The position numbers and the translations under genes are program-made. The notes under the pieces are model-generated. The model was not told where the DNA came from and ran no database searches. It saw nothing but the letters and a program-made list of their open reading frames with translations. Below are positions 38,180 to 49,589 of a DNA stretch of 64,000 nt, one piece after another. The stretch is from Coniella vitis (lineage: Eukaryota; Ascomycota; Sordariomycetes; Diaporthales; Schizoparmaceae), in the NCBI GenBank assembly GCA_011317545.1, contig WUJK01000016.1:310001-374000 (forward strand), given 5' to 3'. The number at the start of each line of letters is the position of its first letter. Position 1 is the first letter of the stretch.

Positions 38180-39080
38180 TAATTCTAAATAGGGGGGCGA
38201 TATTTAGCGGGCTTATAGGGGGAGCTATACGCCTAGCTATTATTACTACGGGACTGCTTACGTTTACTAGAAGATTATATAGTAAGATAACGTATAATCT
38301 CGCTAAGGACCTAGGTTTAGAGTATATTATACTCGTTATAACGCCGACGGTTAGCCTCCTTAGCCTTATTATAGCGGCGGCGGTTAATACGGTCGGCTAT
38401 AGCGTACTTATCGGTAATAGTATTATAGCGCTCGAGCTTATCTATAAATATTATAATATACTAGCCGAGAGTATTAATACCGATAGTAATCTAATTACTA
38501 TTAATATTAAACTAATTATAGCGTACGAGAGTATAATTAGTAGGGGTAATAGGTATAAGGTTATAATAGCTATAAGGAGGGCTATAATAGCTACCGCTAC
38601 AGCTATATAGGGGGGTATAAGGGTCCTCGATAAAGTTAGGTATAACGGTTTAAGGGCGATAATAAGCGTTCTAAGCGGTATTAAGGGCGGCCTCTTAATC
38701 CTAATAAGCTTATAGGAAGTCGGGCGTAAAGATAGGACGGCGGGTATACTTCTTAGTATATATATTATTACTATCGCTAGTATTATTATTACTATTATTA
38801 TTCTTATCGCCTTAGGGGATAATATAATTACTACTATTAACCGCTATCTTAATTCTATTATAATAAGCCTATAAGAGGGCCGAAGTAGCGTATAATTAAT
38901 TAATATTAGTATACTTCTTATATATCTTACGGTAATAGTTATAAGATTTACTAAATACGAGCTAATAGTTAAGCTTACCGGTATAAAAATAACCGTTAAT
39001 ATAATTAAGGTAGGAGTATCTCTTATACTTAATAAGGCGTTTCTCCTCTTTATTACTATCTCTATCGATAAGGAATAATC
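38180..39080 (+). pseudogene. Extra coding-like stretch downstream of pol in element B
   Basis: From about 38180 one + frame runs roughly 143 codons without a stop, remarkable in RIP-mutated DNA, and continues to a TAA near 39078 with only about four in-frame stops. It reads GLEYIILVITPTVSLLSLII, then NSIIALELIYKYYN, then SRGNRYKV, and later a hydrophobic stretch. Ala and Val codons may have become Thr and Ile through RIP, so hydrophobic-helix content must be read with care. I cannot assign a family; the antisense strand in part also has few stops. Possibilities are a third ORF, a captured host gene, or chance. It sits between chromodomain and polypurine tract, where envelope-like or captured ORFs occur in some Gypsy elements. 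Confidence 0.4.
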
Positions 39081-39764
39081 CGATAGCGGTTAGGGGCTTA
39101 TTATTATTCGGTCGGCGGGGTAGTTTACTACCGCCTATAATAGTAGTATTACCTTAGAGGGTTATATCGGCGACGGTTATTACTATTGCTATTATTAGCT
39201 ATTAATACTCGATAGGGGGAATTAGTAGTATTAACTATTAAATTAAGATAGATAGGGGGTTTTATAGTATTTAATTATTAGTTAGATTAAAAGGATATTA
39301 AATTAAAATAGGATTATTAGGAAGGGAGTAAGGAAGTAAGGAGGAGGGCTAAGGTACGATTAATTTATACTTAAGTCCTATATACTACTTAGTAATTAGA
39401 CTTTAGCTAGCTTTATAAGGGTAATATATATTAGGCCCCGACCGCCCTAGTAGAATACGCTATATATAAAAGAGCTTTAGAGCTTAAAACCTCTCTATCG
39501 ATAAAGCTATTAGACTCGATTTATAATAAGCGTTATTTAGGCAGCGATAGGGGGTATTAACGGCTCGCTCTATTTGCTATAGAGTTCTATTCTAGGCTTT
39601 ATAAGGGCTTATATAGGTATTAGCCGATAAAGTATAGCGCGGCGTAGCGCCCCTTTATCGCCGGTATAAAGGCGTTGTTATTATTACCTTATACTATTAA
39701 TAGTTATTATTCTCGGTTATCCTCGGCCGCCCTTTTAGGGTCCGCGATATTAAAAGAGGGGGCT

Positions 39765-39924
39765 TATTATAGACCCGTACTAAGTACGCTTAGTATATAG
39801 TTGGCTATATATAGATATATAGTAACGGTTTAGTTACTAGTATATAACTCTCTCTTCTTTATAGTTAGAATAATATATTATAGCACCTATTAGTAACTAC
39901 TACTTATAGGTCCAGCCTATAATA
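39765..39924 (+). repeat. 3' LTR of element B
   Basis: A 160-bp copy that starts TATTATAGACCCGTAC and ends CCTATAATA, followed directly by the CTTAG duplication. It is slightly more mutated in its first half than the 5' copy. Confidence 0.92.
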
Positions 39925-42585
39925 CTTAGTAACTAAATCCGATCCTATACCTTTAATTATAACTATTTCTTAGGTATCCGCTTTATCCTATAAAATATAG
40001 CTATTAGTTTAATTAATTCGAGGATTTTCCTTTCTTAACTATAATATACCTAAAATTAGTTCGTATTATACGGTATCCGTAATATCGAAGTTTATTAGTA
40101 TTATATATCTATAGATTATAATTAGTAATTAATTAGATTCTATATCGATAATACCTTAGCCGTAAGCGATTTCTATACCTTCTATAGTACTAAGTTTATA
40201 GGGTTTTATCTTCTTCTTCTAGGGTATCTATTCCCTATTAATAATACTTAGGGATATAAAGTTTCCTTATACTCTGCTATCTAGGAGTATTATATAATAT
40301 TTATCGTTAATTCGTATTACGATTTTTAAATATTTATACGTCGAGCTATCTATCGTATAAAGGGACTTTACCGTAAGTCTTAATCGCTTATTATCCCTTA
40401 TAGGCGATCCTTACCTTTTAAGTTCTGCTATTCTTACTATACTCTAAGAGCTACTATCTATACTAGGTCTTTAGCTTATTATATTCCGTATCGTATATAT
40501 ACTACGGCTTATCGCTATAAGCGCGCTTAATTTTCTTCTTCGGTATATAGAGTTTATACTCCGGGCTAATTATCCTTAAGGTTATAGTAGGTATATACTT
40601 TATCCGCTAGGTATTCTATATAGTCGGCGCGCTTATAGAAGCTATAATACGTAGGTTCTGCGTATATAGGCTTTATAAGCTTTTCCCTTTATTTCTAATC
40701 GCGCGTTCTATACTAGTCGAACGCTTTCTCTTACGTATAAGGTATATACTAGGGTATCGTATATTAGTATTATTTTACTTACCGTATAGTATATTCGTAG
40801 GGGGTATTATATATAAGGCTAATACTAGCGTAGTTTCCCCTTATTCTAAGTACTTTATAATAGTCGCTATTATTATTATTATAAGCGATAATATTATACC
40901 CTATCTCGTATATAGGGAACTATTCGTTAGTTACCTTATATTTAAAGTATTATCTATAATTATATATAATAGAAGTAAACTATACGATCTAGTAGTATTT
41001 TTCGTAGAGGTAATTAATTCGCGCGTTTTCCTATATAAGGGGGGTTTTATCTTAATAAGTTATTATCCTAAATAATTCTCTAAGTATAATATTATAAATA
41101 AGGTAGTATATATCTCTTTTATCGGTATCTTTGTTTATAGAGCTTTCTAATTCTAAGCTTATTTCTTCGTTAATAGTTTAGGTATTAGTATTCTAACCGA
41201 TACTAAGTATTTCTTATTATTTCGTAATTTCCGTAATATTACTTTATAAAATATCCGTTAAGAGGGGCGTCCTCTAGGTATCTATAATTTATCGTTCCTT
41301 ATAAGGTTTCTAAGGGAATTATCCTAAGCTTTACTTTACCGAGAGGTATATTATATAATTATCCTTATAATAGAAGGTCTAATTAAGGAGTTTATAATTA
41401 GAATTATCTAACGCTTATTCTAAAAGCTAGTTTTAGCTAGGAGTAGAGTCTATAATCTTATATATTATAATATTAATTTATCATCCTTCGGGGACTTTCT
41501 TAAATTCTCTAGGTTTCTTAAGTTATCGGTATTCTCGTATAAAATAGCCTATCTTACTATAGTTAAAGTATTCCTTATTTATAGGTTTCCTTTAAGCTAT
41601 ATCGAGCTCTATAAGGCCTAAGTATATTATACTACTAGTTATTATACCTTATTACTAGAAGCTATAATTAGTTATCTATTAAATCCGCTATCCTATATTA
41701 GCGTAATTCCTCTATATAATATAGCTTCCTCCTTTCTTACTTTTCTCTATACGTTTTTCGTAGAGACGGTTATCGATATAGATAGCGTTATTACTAAATA
41801 TCGTAAAGTCTTTAGGCTAATCCTGCTTAGAGATTTTATCCTTAACCTTATCCTTAAGTCCTTTATAATAGTATTTTATAAGGTTCTTATCTTCCTAAGG
41901 GAGGTATATTAAGAGTTACTTAAAGCGGATTATATAGGCTAAAGTAGATTTATTCTACTTAAGTTTTATAAGTTATTATATTATAGTTTATTCTTCGTTA
42001 GGATCGCTAAATATTTCCTTAAGGATATATTCGAATCCTATAAATAAATCGAATATATTCTTAGTAATCCTTTTATATTAATCGAGGTTACCTAGGTATT
42101 TAATATAATTATAAAGTAAGGGTTTATATTAGATAAGTATATCCTTTTCGAATCGTATTCCGGTTAGGATAACTTTATCGGGTTTAGTAATAAACTAGGC
42201 TATATTATATAGGAAGTATACCTTATAATAGGTAAGGAACCCTTAAAGCGTTTTCTAATTACCGTTATATATAATAGGTTTATTTATCTTATAGCTATTA
42301 CCGATATTTTAAATAATAGGTGCTAGGGGTATAGCGGCTATAGCTTAATATTATTCGAATTGCTAAGCTTACTTACGGATAATACGATTCTACTATTCCT
42401 AATTCTATTAGAATATAAAGAGTTATTAGGTAAGTTCGATTAATTAGTATATTATATCTTCCTAAGTTATAATCTAGCGATATCCTTCGCCCGAGGTAGA
42501 TAAGGTAAGAGTTTAAGGAGCTATTATTATACTTAATATTACCTAAGAGGTATATATAGACCGTCCTAAATAAGAGTTATAAAAA
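39925..42585 (-). pseudogene. Gag and protease remnant of element A
   Basis: The 5' portion of A, read on the minus strand. Gag occupies about 42.4-41.3 kb; its zinc knuckle near 41535-41575 reads YFNYSKIGYFIREY, with the Cys and His ligands turned to Tyr at canonical CX2CX4HX4C spacing. The protease motif at about 40271-40284 reads LLDSRV, where element D still reads LLDSGV; Gly to Arg is a single G-to-A change and would itself abolish activity. The interval between 42.58 and 42.2 kb is leader sequence without motifs. Element B separates this part from the RT. Confidence 0.78.
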
Positions 42586-43041
42586 TATAATAATCCTTAC
42601 CTAAATCCCGGATTCTAGAAATACCTATAAGTTATATATTAGTAGGTAGGGAAGTATTACCTTTAAGTCTTTATATATTATCGAGCAATATTAAGTATTA
42701 TAAGTAATTAAGAGGGATTACCCTATTATATAAAATAATACTTAGATTTATAACTAAAGACTATAAGGAAGACTATCTAATAGCTAGGAAATCTATCGTC
42801 CTTATATCCTTCCGTTATTCTATTTATTAATACGTAGTATATCTAAGCCTATTAATACCTATAGTTGCCTATTAACTATCCGATAGGTAATAGTAATCTC
42901 TTATAGGCTTTACCCTAACCCTGATTATATTATCCGTATTCCTTATATAAGAGATCCCTATCGGTCCGTTAAGGTTCCGATTTGCTGGCATATGGTTACG
43001 CTGGCCTGTTCCTATGACCTGCATGTTTATGGGTTATAACA
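42586..43041 (-). repeat. 5' LTR of element A
   Basis: 456 bp, ending on the + strand with GGTTATAACA, the unmutated complement of TGTTATAACC. Its last 60 or so bases (from about 42980) show almost no RIP, in contrast to the inner part. It contains TACCCTAACCCTGA at about 42911-42924. Confidence 0.92.
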
Positions 43042-43046
43042 ATAAA

Positions 43047-44238
43047 GCACCAGAGGATAATAACTGGGAAGAATGAAACCGAGGATAAAGCAAATAAAGA
43101 AGGAATAATCAGGAAAAAAGCAACTAACAAGAGTAAATAGAATAGAATAGTTAAAGAGAAACGATGAGAAAAGGAAATCAGGGATATATGAAGAGATTCA
43201 AAGAAACAACTAGATAGAAAATATTTACAAAGAAGTAAAGAATGTATATTGAAAGGTAAATCACTAGGTAGAAGAGACTAGAAATAAAACGTAGAAGGAA
43301 AGTATTCAGAAAAGAGTAATTAAGAAGAAACAATTAGAAATAAAAGGTTATAAGATAATTGGATAAATAGGAGAGATATTATATCAACCTATAAAGCCGC
43401 GATTAGCGAGCGCTTAATCTATAATAACTAGATAAAATATAACTAAGGACAAGGTAACTAGGAGAAAGAAAAATAAATAAAGAGAAATAAGTAGGAAATA
43501 AGAACTTAAACCGAAGGTCGGGAGAAAATATATAAAGAAAGATAAATAAGGAGAGGAAATTAGAAGTAAAATATAGGGAGAGGTTATGTAAAGGATTAAG
43601 TAGAAAGAAAGAATTTGAAATGGAAAGTAAGGAGAAAGTATTAAGAAAGAAATATTAAATAGAAAAGCATGTAAAATAAAACGCGTAGAGAAAATAAATA
43701 GAAAAGGAATAATTAAGCAGAAAAACAAAGTAAAATTGAAGGCATGAAGAAAATAGATGAAAAAAGAATAGAAAATAAAGAATAAAAATAAAAGATTATA
43801 AGATAATGAGGTAAATAGGAGAGATATTATAATTATCTATTAAGTTATAATTAATAGGCGCTTTATCTATAATAATTAAGTAAAATACGATTAAAGAGAA
43901 ATAAATAAGAAGAAAGAACTTAAATTAAAAGTAGTAAGAAACTATATAAAGAAAGATAATCAAAAAGAAAAATTAGAAGTAAAATAAAGGGAGAAATTGT
44001 ATAGAAAAGAATAAATAGGAAAAAAAGACTTAGAAATAAAAAGCAGGGAGAAAGTATTCAAAGAGAAATGTTGAGGATGAAAGTACTTAAAATAAAAGTT
44101 CGGGAGAAAACACAACGAAAAGAATATTTAGAAAGAAAAACTATAAATTAAAGGGTAGGAGAGAATGTATAGGGAGGGATAAGCAGAAAGAAATAAATAG
44201 AAATAGGAGGTAGGGAGAAAATCAGATAAAAAGAGGAG
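43047..44238. repeat. Purine-rich tract, right part, with 448-bp tandem duplication
   Basis: The continuation of the A/G-rich tract beyond element A. Two long similar units are evident: TAAAAGGTTATAAGATAATT from 43341 and TAAAAGATTATAAGATAATG from 43789, each followed by AAATAGGAGAGATATTATA, then an AT-rich spacer, a TCTATAATAA word and purine-rich sequence. The offset is 448 bp. The 104-codon Phe/Leu/Ser-rich minus frame here is a composition artefact. Confidence 0.65.
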
Positions 44239-46141
44239 ATGCTAAAACCACCCGGACAGTCGCAACTAGCGGGAGCTTTGTCTCTAACGCCCTTGACTGG
44301 ATTCTTAACTTCGCTCAGCCAGCGCCGCCCAGTGCTCACGTTGATAATACCAGCAAGCACATTTGAATCCGACCCCACCGCATGCCCAGATTCATGGGCT
44401 GGAGTGAGTATGGCTGTTTTATCTTTTCCTTATGCGTGCGGCACCCGGTGTCGGAGTGCCTCAACGCTATCACCTATTTCATCTTATTTGCGTCTACCGC
44501 TGTTGTTATTATACGATGAAAATGCTCCGAACATCATTTTACTCTTGACTACGAGATGCAGTTCACAGATGCAACCACGCGTACACATTTCTCTTTGCAT
44601 TCCACCCGTCCAGGGCATTGCATACACGCAACAGCTTGTGTGAACCTGTGAGAGATTCATCTCGGACCTAGAGTTTCAGGTCTTATAATGGCTCGCTTTC
44701 GGGTTTTATGGGTGATGTTTGGACCAGAGAAAAAGGATTAAAAAAACAAGGAAGAGAAAGCGGACCACGGCACCACAGTACTATGATATAGATTGTATGA
44801 AAGGGTATTTCAACCTATGGATCATGTCTAAAATGAGGCATAGGCATTCCATTTCTTTGGAAGCTGTCGGTATTAGGCTATTTCCTGGTAGTGCACGAGT
44901 TTGACTTGGTGAAAACTTCGAGCTCTTGACTTATAAATAATCATAGATACTGAGCACTTTGGGCCTTTGTAAGTCGCGCGCGCATGTCAACCTATCGACG
45001 CTAAACTGTGTCAAATCCAGCGACCATTAAACATTTCGATTCACATAGCGGATTATTATCAAAAGTTGAAGGGGTCTATCCAGGACGTTACATCGTCCAC
45101 TCTTTCAGATGGTCAGAGATTCCTTAGGGATTTCAATCGCCAAGTAGCATAAAGGACCATCAAGAAGTGGCTACTAATGAAACAGACGTTGAAGTGCCAT
45201 TGATAGTCCTGAATATGTTTGGAAGCCCCCGTCGAAATAAAGGTGAAGCTCTAAAGAGGGATGCCAGCAAAGAGAAAATCTTTTTTGTTCTCCAACATCT
45301 GTGCCTCATATATTTTCCATCTCCTCATCTCCATTCTTTTCTTTTCTGTCTACTACTTAAGTTCCCAAGACAGATGAGAAGAGTGCTCACTCAATTGTTC
45401 TTGACGCACCACTTGTCACTCTCTGATATGAGGTCAAGTGTCTCAAGGCGGATTGATAGAAGCATGCCCTGATAGAAGAAACCAACAACAAACAAGGACA
45501 AAGGAAAATGGAATTGAAAAGAACAGACACATCTGTGCAAACCAAGCGTTTTCGAACCGGCTGCGCAGAAGCATGCGCGTGGGAAGGCCAAATATTAAAC
45601 TGGATTGACTTTGTCCGATGTGCCAATTCAACCCGTAGTTTCTGAGAATCGAAGTGAATCTTACGTAGTCCTTTCGTGAAGCCTTGGAGATCCATGGAAG
45701 CGAGGCGCTGAGCGAAAGCATTCTCAATCTAGTAAGCGCTTGTCGATGATATCAGCATACTTTCGTGCACCGCGAAGCTTACTCTGACCATGTCGTAAGC
45801 CACAGAAGTTATTGAGTACAATTACCCACGCTTCGGGCTTTGAGTGCGCTGTTCCCGCACTTTTGCACGCCAGGAGTTGCATTCGACGGATGCGCCAAGT
45901 CTCGGGTGCTTTTTTCCAGAGCTTGAAATTCAGTCAGCATATCGGCAACATTGGTGAAAAGGCTGTCGAGCCTGGGCACGTGGCATATGCGCAGGTCTTT
46001 CAATTGCTCTGCGCGACGCTGTAATTCTCTTGCTCTTGGTCGTACCAACCTTGGAGGTCCGAGTCTTGGTCCAAATTCGGTTCCTACAGCTCGTGAAAAT
46101 CGACGAATAGCTCTATTATAACAGCGGCAGGATCGTCTTCT
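44239..46141. other. Ordinary DNA with unassigned short frames
   Basis: Composition rises sharply at 44.24 kb. The + frame 44239-44643 (ATG at 44239, 134 codons) is Leu/Ser/Pro-rich with no recognised domain and begins exactly at the composition boundary. The + frame at 45167-45472 has its first ATG at MFGSPRRNK and no known motif. A minus frame at 45809-46048 is helix-like (LQRRAEQLKDL) and unassigned. None is strong enough to call a gene. Confidence 0.35.
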
Positions 46142-47446
46142 TCACGGGAGCTGAAATAAAACAGTAACGACCATCGCAGGGTGACCATTAAGCTGATACT
46201 GCACCGAGAAGCGAGCTTAGTATAAGCCTACTCAAAGCAGATTTTGGATATGATTACTTACCTTAACGTCTAGCAGCACTGGAAACGATGGCATTTGGCG
46301 AATGATGGCCAAGAGACCAGCCCGCCAAGAGAGGCACGGGGCATGGAAGGGCCGGGCAATGCTGTTACCAGAGCTGGGAATCTCAAGGTACGTTGCGATG
46401 GCCGCGACACCGCAATCGGGCTTCAGATTGGGCAGTGTCCTCGAAATCCAGTGGGAGCAGGGAGTCTCGAAGGATGGGGAAACGAGCAGCGCCAGACAGA
46501 GCCCGGCGCGATGTGTCTGACCAGCCTCGTTCAAGTCTTACTTTCGGCGCGCGTCCAGAACATGAAGACTCTAGTCTTGGTTCCGCAAGACAGGGACATT
46601 TGCTACATCCGTGACCCAGTGGTGTGCTGACTCGCGCCCCACGTGATTAGGGAATAGTGGTACCCCTCGATTGTCTTCATGGTGAAAGCGTTCATGTATC
46701 CCTCCGCGGGTATGGGCGGTCAGCTGGTTCGCATCAAGACTGCACGATTTGTGCTGGAATTGATCCGGCACCATTATAAAAACATCCACCTTAGTGGGAG
46801 CAAAGGGGACGGCAGCATTAACCAAGGCGTTGATGATTTTGAAGGTAAGGCTCTTGGAGGTATCAAGCAGGATGTTTGCTTGCTGTTTGGAAGAGATGGT
46901 AACAATGTCACAAGAGCTCATTACGCTGGCGCTCCCGACAAACGTGTCTGTTCGCAGTCTCTTGTCCAACCCCTCATTGGAACTGTTCATCTCTAAGGCA
47001 GCATTATCTGCCTTATGATTTGCCGCGGTTGAGGAGAATGATGCATACTGGCCGGGAGCCGAAGGAGCTTGCCGTGGGCCATCGTCTTCTGACTTGGACA
47101 AAGCCGACTGAGAATTAGAGTCATCGCCAACGCCTGGGACGTGAAGACATGAGGTGGTGGTTTATCCCGGACTTGCCGAATGTTATCTTTGCGACTTGCG
47201 CGGCAGGATCGTAGAGACACAAAACAGGGGGAGCATCATCCTCTCTGGCGTCACTGTCACTGGGCGAACCATCATCCTCTCCAGATTGGAGACTTGGTTC
47301 TTCTGTAAGATGGAGAAGAACGTCTCCAGTTTGCCAGAGCGTCGCTGCAGAGCTGTCATTCTCGGCGACAGTGGATATGCCCCAACCGGTGATGTGATAT
47401 CTGCCTGGTGCTCATCCGCACCAGTCCCATAACTTGGTCCGAGCAT
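46142..47446 (-). CDS. Possible multi-exon gene or decayed gene, last intron supported
   Basis: The 3' end looks genuine: an exon ending LLDVK at 46262 is followed by a 63-bp intron (46199-46261) with GTAAGT donor, TACTAAG branch site and GCAG acceptor, and a last exon reading YQLNGHPAMVVTVLFQLP then TGA at 46142. Upstream open minus-strand stretches lie at 46262-46534, 46571-46990 (ATG start, MNSSNEG) and 47183-47446 (ATG start, MLGPSYG). An alternative frame near 47180-47290 reads DSDAREDDAPPVLCLYDPAA. I could not join these into one clean model, so it may be a pseudogene. No DNA-binding or enzymatic motif was recognised. The + strand also has open frames, so the strand rests mainly on the intron. 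Confidence 0.35.
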
Positions 47447-49589
47447 TTCTAAGTGATGGGATGTTCGTGGCACTCGGTTGATGTGAGATGGGATGAGATT
47501 GATGAAAAGGCTGTTGTGTTGCTATTCTGAAGAGTTCACGTCAGTTAGAATCAGGTCTTGGCTCTGGTTCATGCGGTTGGACCATAGATGGACCTGCCTT
47601 TGCTTACAAGACCATCGTCTGACTGAGACCCAGGACCACGTGGAATGGCCGGGCAGTGTACTCACATACGGCTTATGGAAGTACGTTGAAGGAGCAAATG
47701 TACTTGTACGGGCTGCCCAAGGCGGGCGGAGGGAGCAAAGACTAAGCTCTTGTACTGGGGAAGTGGAAGTTGAGCATTTGTGAATGTACAAGAATTGCGA
47801 TACTACAAGATTTGCTGAGAGGTGAGAAGGACTCTGACTGATACTTGTAGTAAATCACCCCGTCAAGCTTACAATCAAAGGGCGCTTGGAGTTTGAATCC
47901 ATCTAATCCAAATATTGTCGCGAAAAGAGCTGGAAAAGCAACCTGGCTACACCGTCACCAAATGTCTCACTTGTGTACGAGTGACATCGCTCCCAACGTC
48001 GTCAAGCTCAGTCCTCTTGGGCAAAAATGATTTCATACCTTCCATGCAAGTGCCCCCAACAAGGCTGCTCAGCAGATAGCCCCATTGATTGCATATAGTG
48101 TTCAAGTTGGGCGGTCGCCAAGCCAACATCTTCGGGCAGGGCAAAACCATCACGATGAATGATGCTTCATAGCTGGCGTCAATGCTTTGCCTTCTGCTCT
48201 AGGCATGGGCGATGCATCGACGAGCCTTGGCTGACCGGTGGCTGGTGCAGCTGATATGATATGTGATAGTAATCCTGAAAATTAAGCAAGATCCCAGCTC
48301 ACAAGTGACAGACTGGCATATACCAGCATACAAACAAATGGACAGCCAGACAAACGGACAACACGCAGGAAGGCAGGCAGCAATGGAAGCAAAATCATAG
48401 CTAGAGCAGCCTGTAAAGGCTGGATGTAGCTTGGGGCCTGCTGGCTTTGTGCCCAAGGCAGCCAAGCACGGTCATCGAGGTCGGCTCTTTCCGACGTTTG
48501 CCATCGCATGCCAGCCTCTGTCGTACTTTGCTATCTGGCTTATTGTATGATCTTGTTAGGGCGACTCTTTGCAAGGAAATTTCCTTGAACTGACGGTGTT
48601 GCTGGTGGTTTCTACAGCCTAAGGCAAGGTCAACGAGTGAACTGGGCCTTGTTCATGGATGCACGGCGATGGCGGGCTTTAGCAGCTTCAAGGAGGGATA
48701 TCAAGACCCGGGCAAAGGCTGGCACCTAAGTTCTTGTTAGAAATCGAGCATAAAGAGCCGGGTTGGGTGTTTTTCGCGTTTGATTATTAGAGGCAGAACG
48801 TTATGCAGAAGATGTGTAAAAGAAAACGGTTGGTAGATCTTCTGAGACATGTACAACGAGCTTTTGAGTTGGCAGCGTGGCTGCTGGGCTGGTCTAGGCA
48901 TTCGGGAGCTACTTTAGCGTGCATATGTGGGTGACCCGGGGAGGCGATCCTCTGTACCTGGACAAGCTGTTAAGGCCCCCAAGTACTGCCATGTACAGAT
49001 TGCATATACCTGCTACTATGATTGCATGCTACCACGGCGGGTTTCTACTGCAGATGTTAGATTGTGGACTAGGAGGTCTCAAGATTCAGGCAGAGGCAAA
49101 ATCGATCAAGCCACACTGCTAAAGGACAAACACTAATGGTGTGCTCAGCTTATACGATGAGCTTGGTGCCTTGTCTAAACAGAAATTAATCCTCAAGGTT
49201 GTAATACATTGGGCAGGAATCCATGGAAAGTGTGGTCTTGAAACTTAGAGCAGCCCATGCGTAACTGGCTACAATGTACATAGTACCCTTGATTCATGTA
49301 CGTGATGCGATATCAAGTTGCTAATATGAAACTCGCTGTAAAAGACAGACAGGCACTGTGCTTCGGGGAAGTGAAGCGGAAATAACGGAAGCTACCATGT
49401 ACAATGTACTCTGCAGTAGCTCGGTTCTTGCACAGTAAAGTTTCTGAGCGGGTACCATGCTGCAAGTCATACTATGACAAGCGTTGCCCTGTATCTGCTA
49501 ATCTGGGTGGCTGGGGAAGCTTGGAAGGAAATCACCAGTTGCAATAGGAAAAGCACTTGTGCCACGTTGCCACTGCCGCCTCGGCAATC
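47447..49589. other. Gene-poor spacer
   Basis: Short overlapping frames on both strands without motifs. Around 48.3-48.4 kb there are near-repeats of the type ACAAA, GGACA and AGCCAGACA. From 49.25 kb onward words such as TGTACA and AGTAC recur often. I see no gene, RNA or mobile element. Confidence 0.35.

Larger units (their letters stand above)
32729..39924 (+). mobile_element. Chromovirus (Gypsy) element B nested in element A
   Basis: A complete LTR element in + orientation. LTRs of 161 and 160 bp lie at 32729-32889 and 39765-39924, with target duplications CTTAG at 32724-32728 and 39925-39929. A polypurine tract (AAAAGAGGGGG) at about 39752-39762 abuts the 3' LTR and fixes the strand. 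Domains in order: gag-like region, RT, RNase H, integrase, chromodomain. After that comes about 1.8 kb before the 3' LTR, longer than usual. The LTRs are unrelated to those of D and A. It interrupts A between its protease and RT segments. RIP is present but milder, with more GC-rich words left. Confidence 0.93.
28271..43041 (-). mobile_element. Chromovirus (Gypsy) element A, complete but RIP-degraded, with nested element
   Basis: A complete LTR retrotransposon in minus orientation. Two 456-bp LTRs (28271-28726 and 42586-43041) flank gag, protease, RT, RNase H, integrase and a C-terminal chromodomain. Target duplications ATAAA lie at 28266-28270 and 43042-43046. Without the 7.2-kb nested element B it is about 7.6 kb, a normal size for the group. 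A polypurine-like GAAGGGAGATAA (minus strand) abuts the left LTR. It inserted into the purine-rich tract. The same family is present as element D and as the solo LTR in the LINE. In intact relatives the chromodomain targets integration to marked heterochromatin. Confidence 0.93.

Noticed and set aside
38200..38240. GGGGGG followed by TATTTAGCGGGC as an alternative polypurine tract and LTR start for element B
   Set aside because: No matching copy exists at the 5' end, whereas the 160-bp LTR pair has perfect duplications and its own polypurine tract.
4000..43000. Mitochondrial or organelle origin for the AT-rich blocks
   Set aside because: They contain nuclear retrotransposons with LTRs and target duplications, and their AT bias comes from transitions between repeat copies.
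43414..43728. 104-codon hydrophobic minus-strand frame
   Set aside because: Same composition artefact; it lies across the tandem purine-rich units and has no coding bias of its own.
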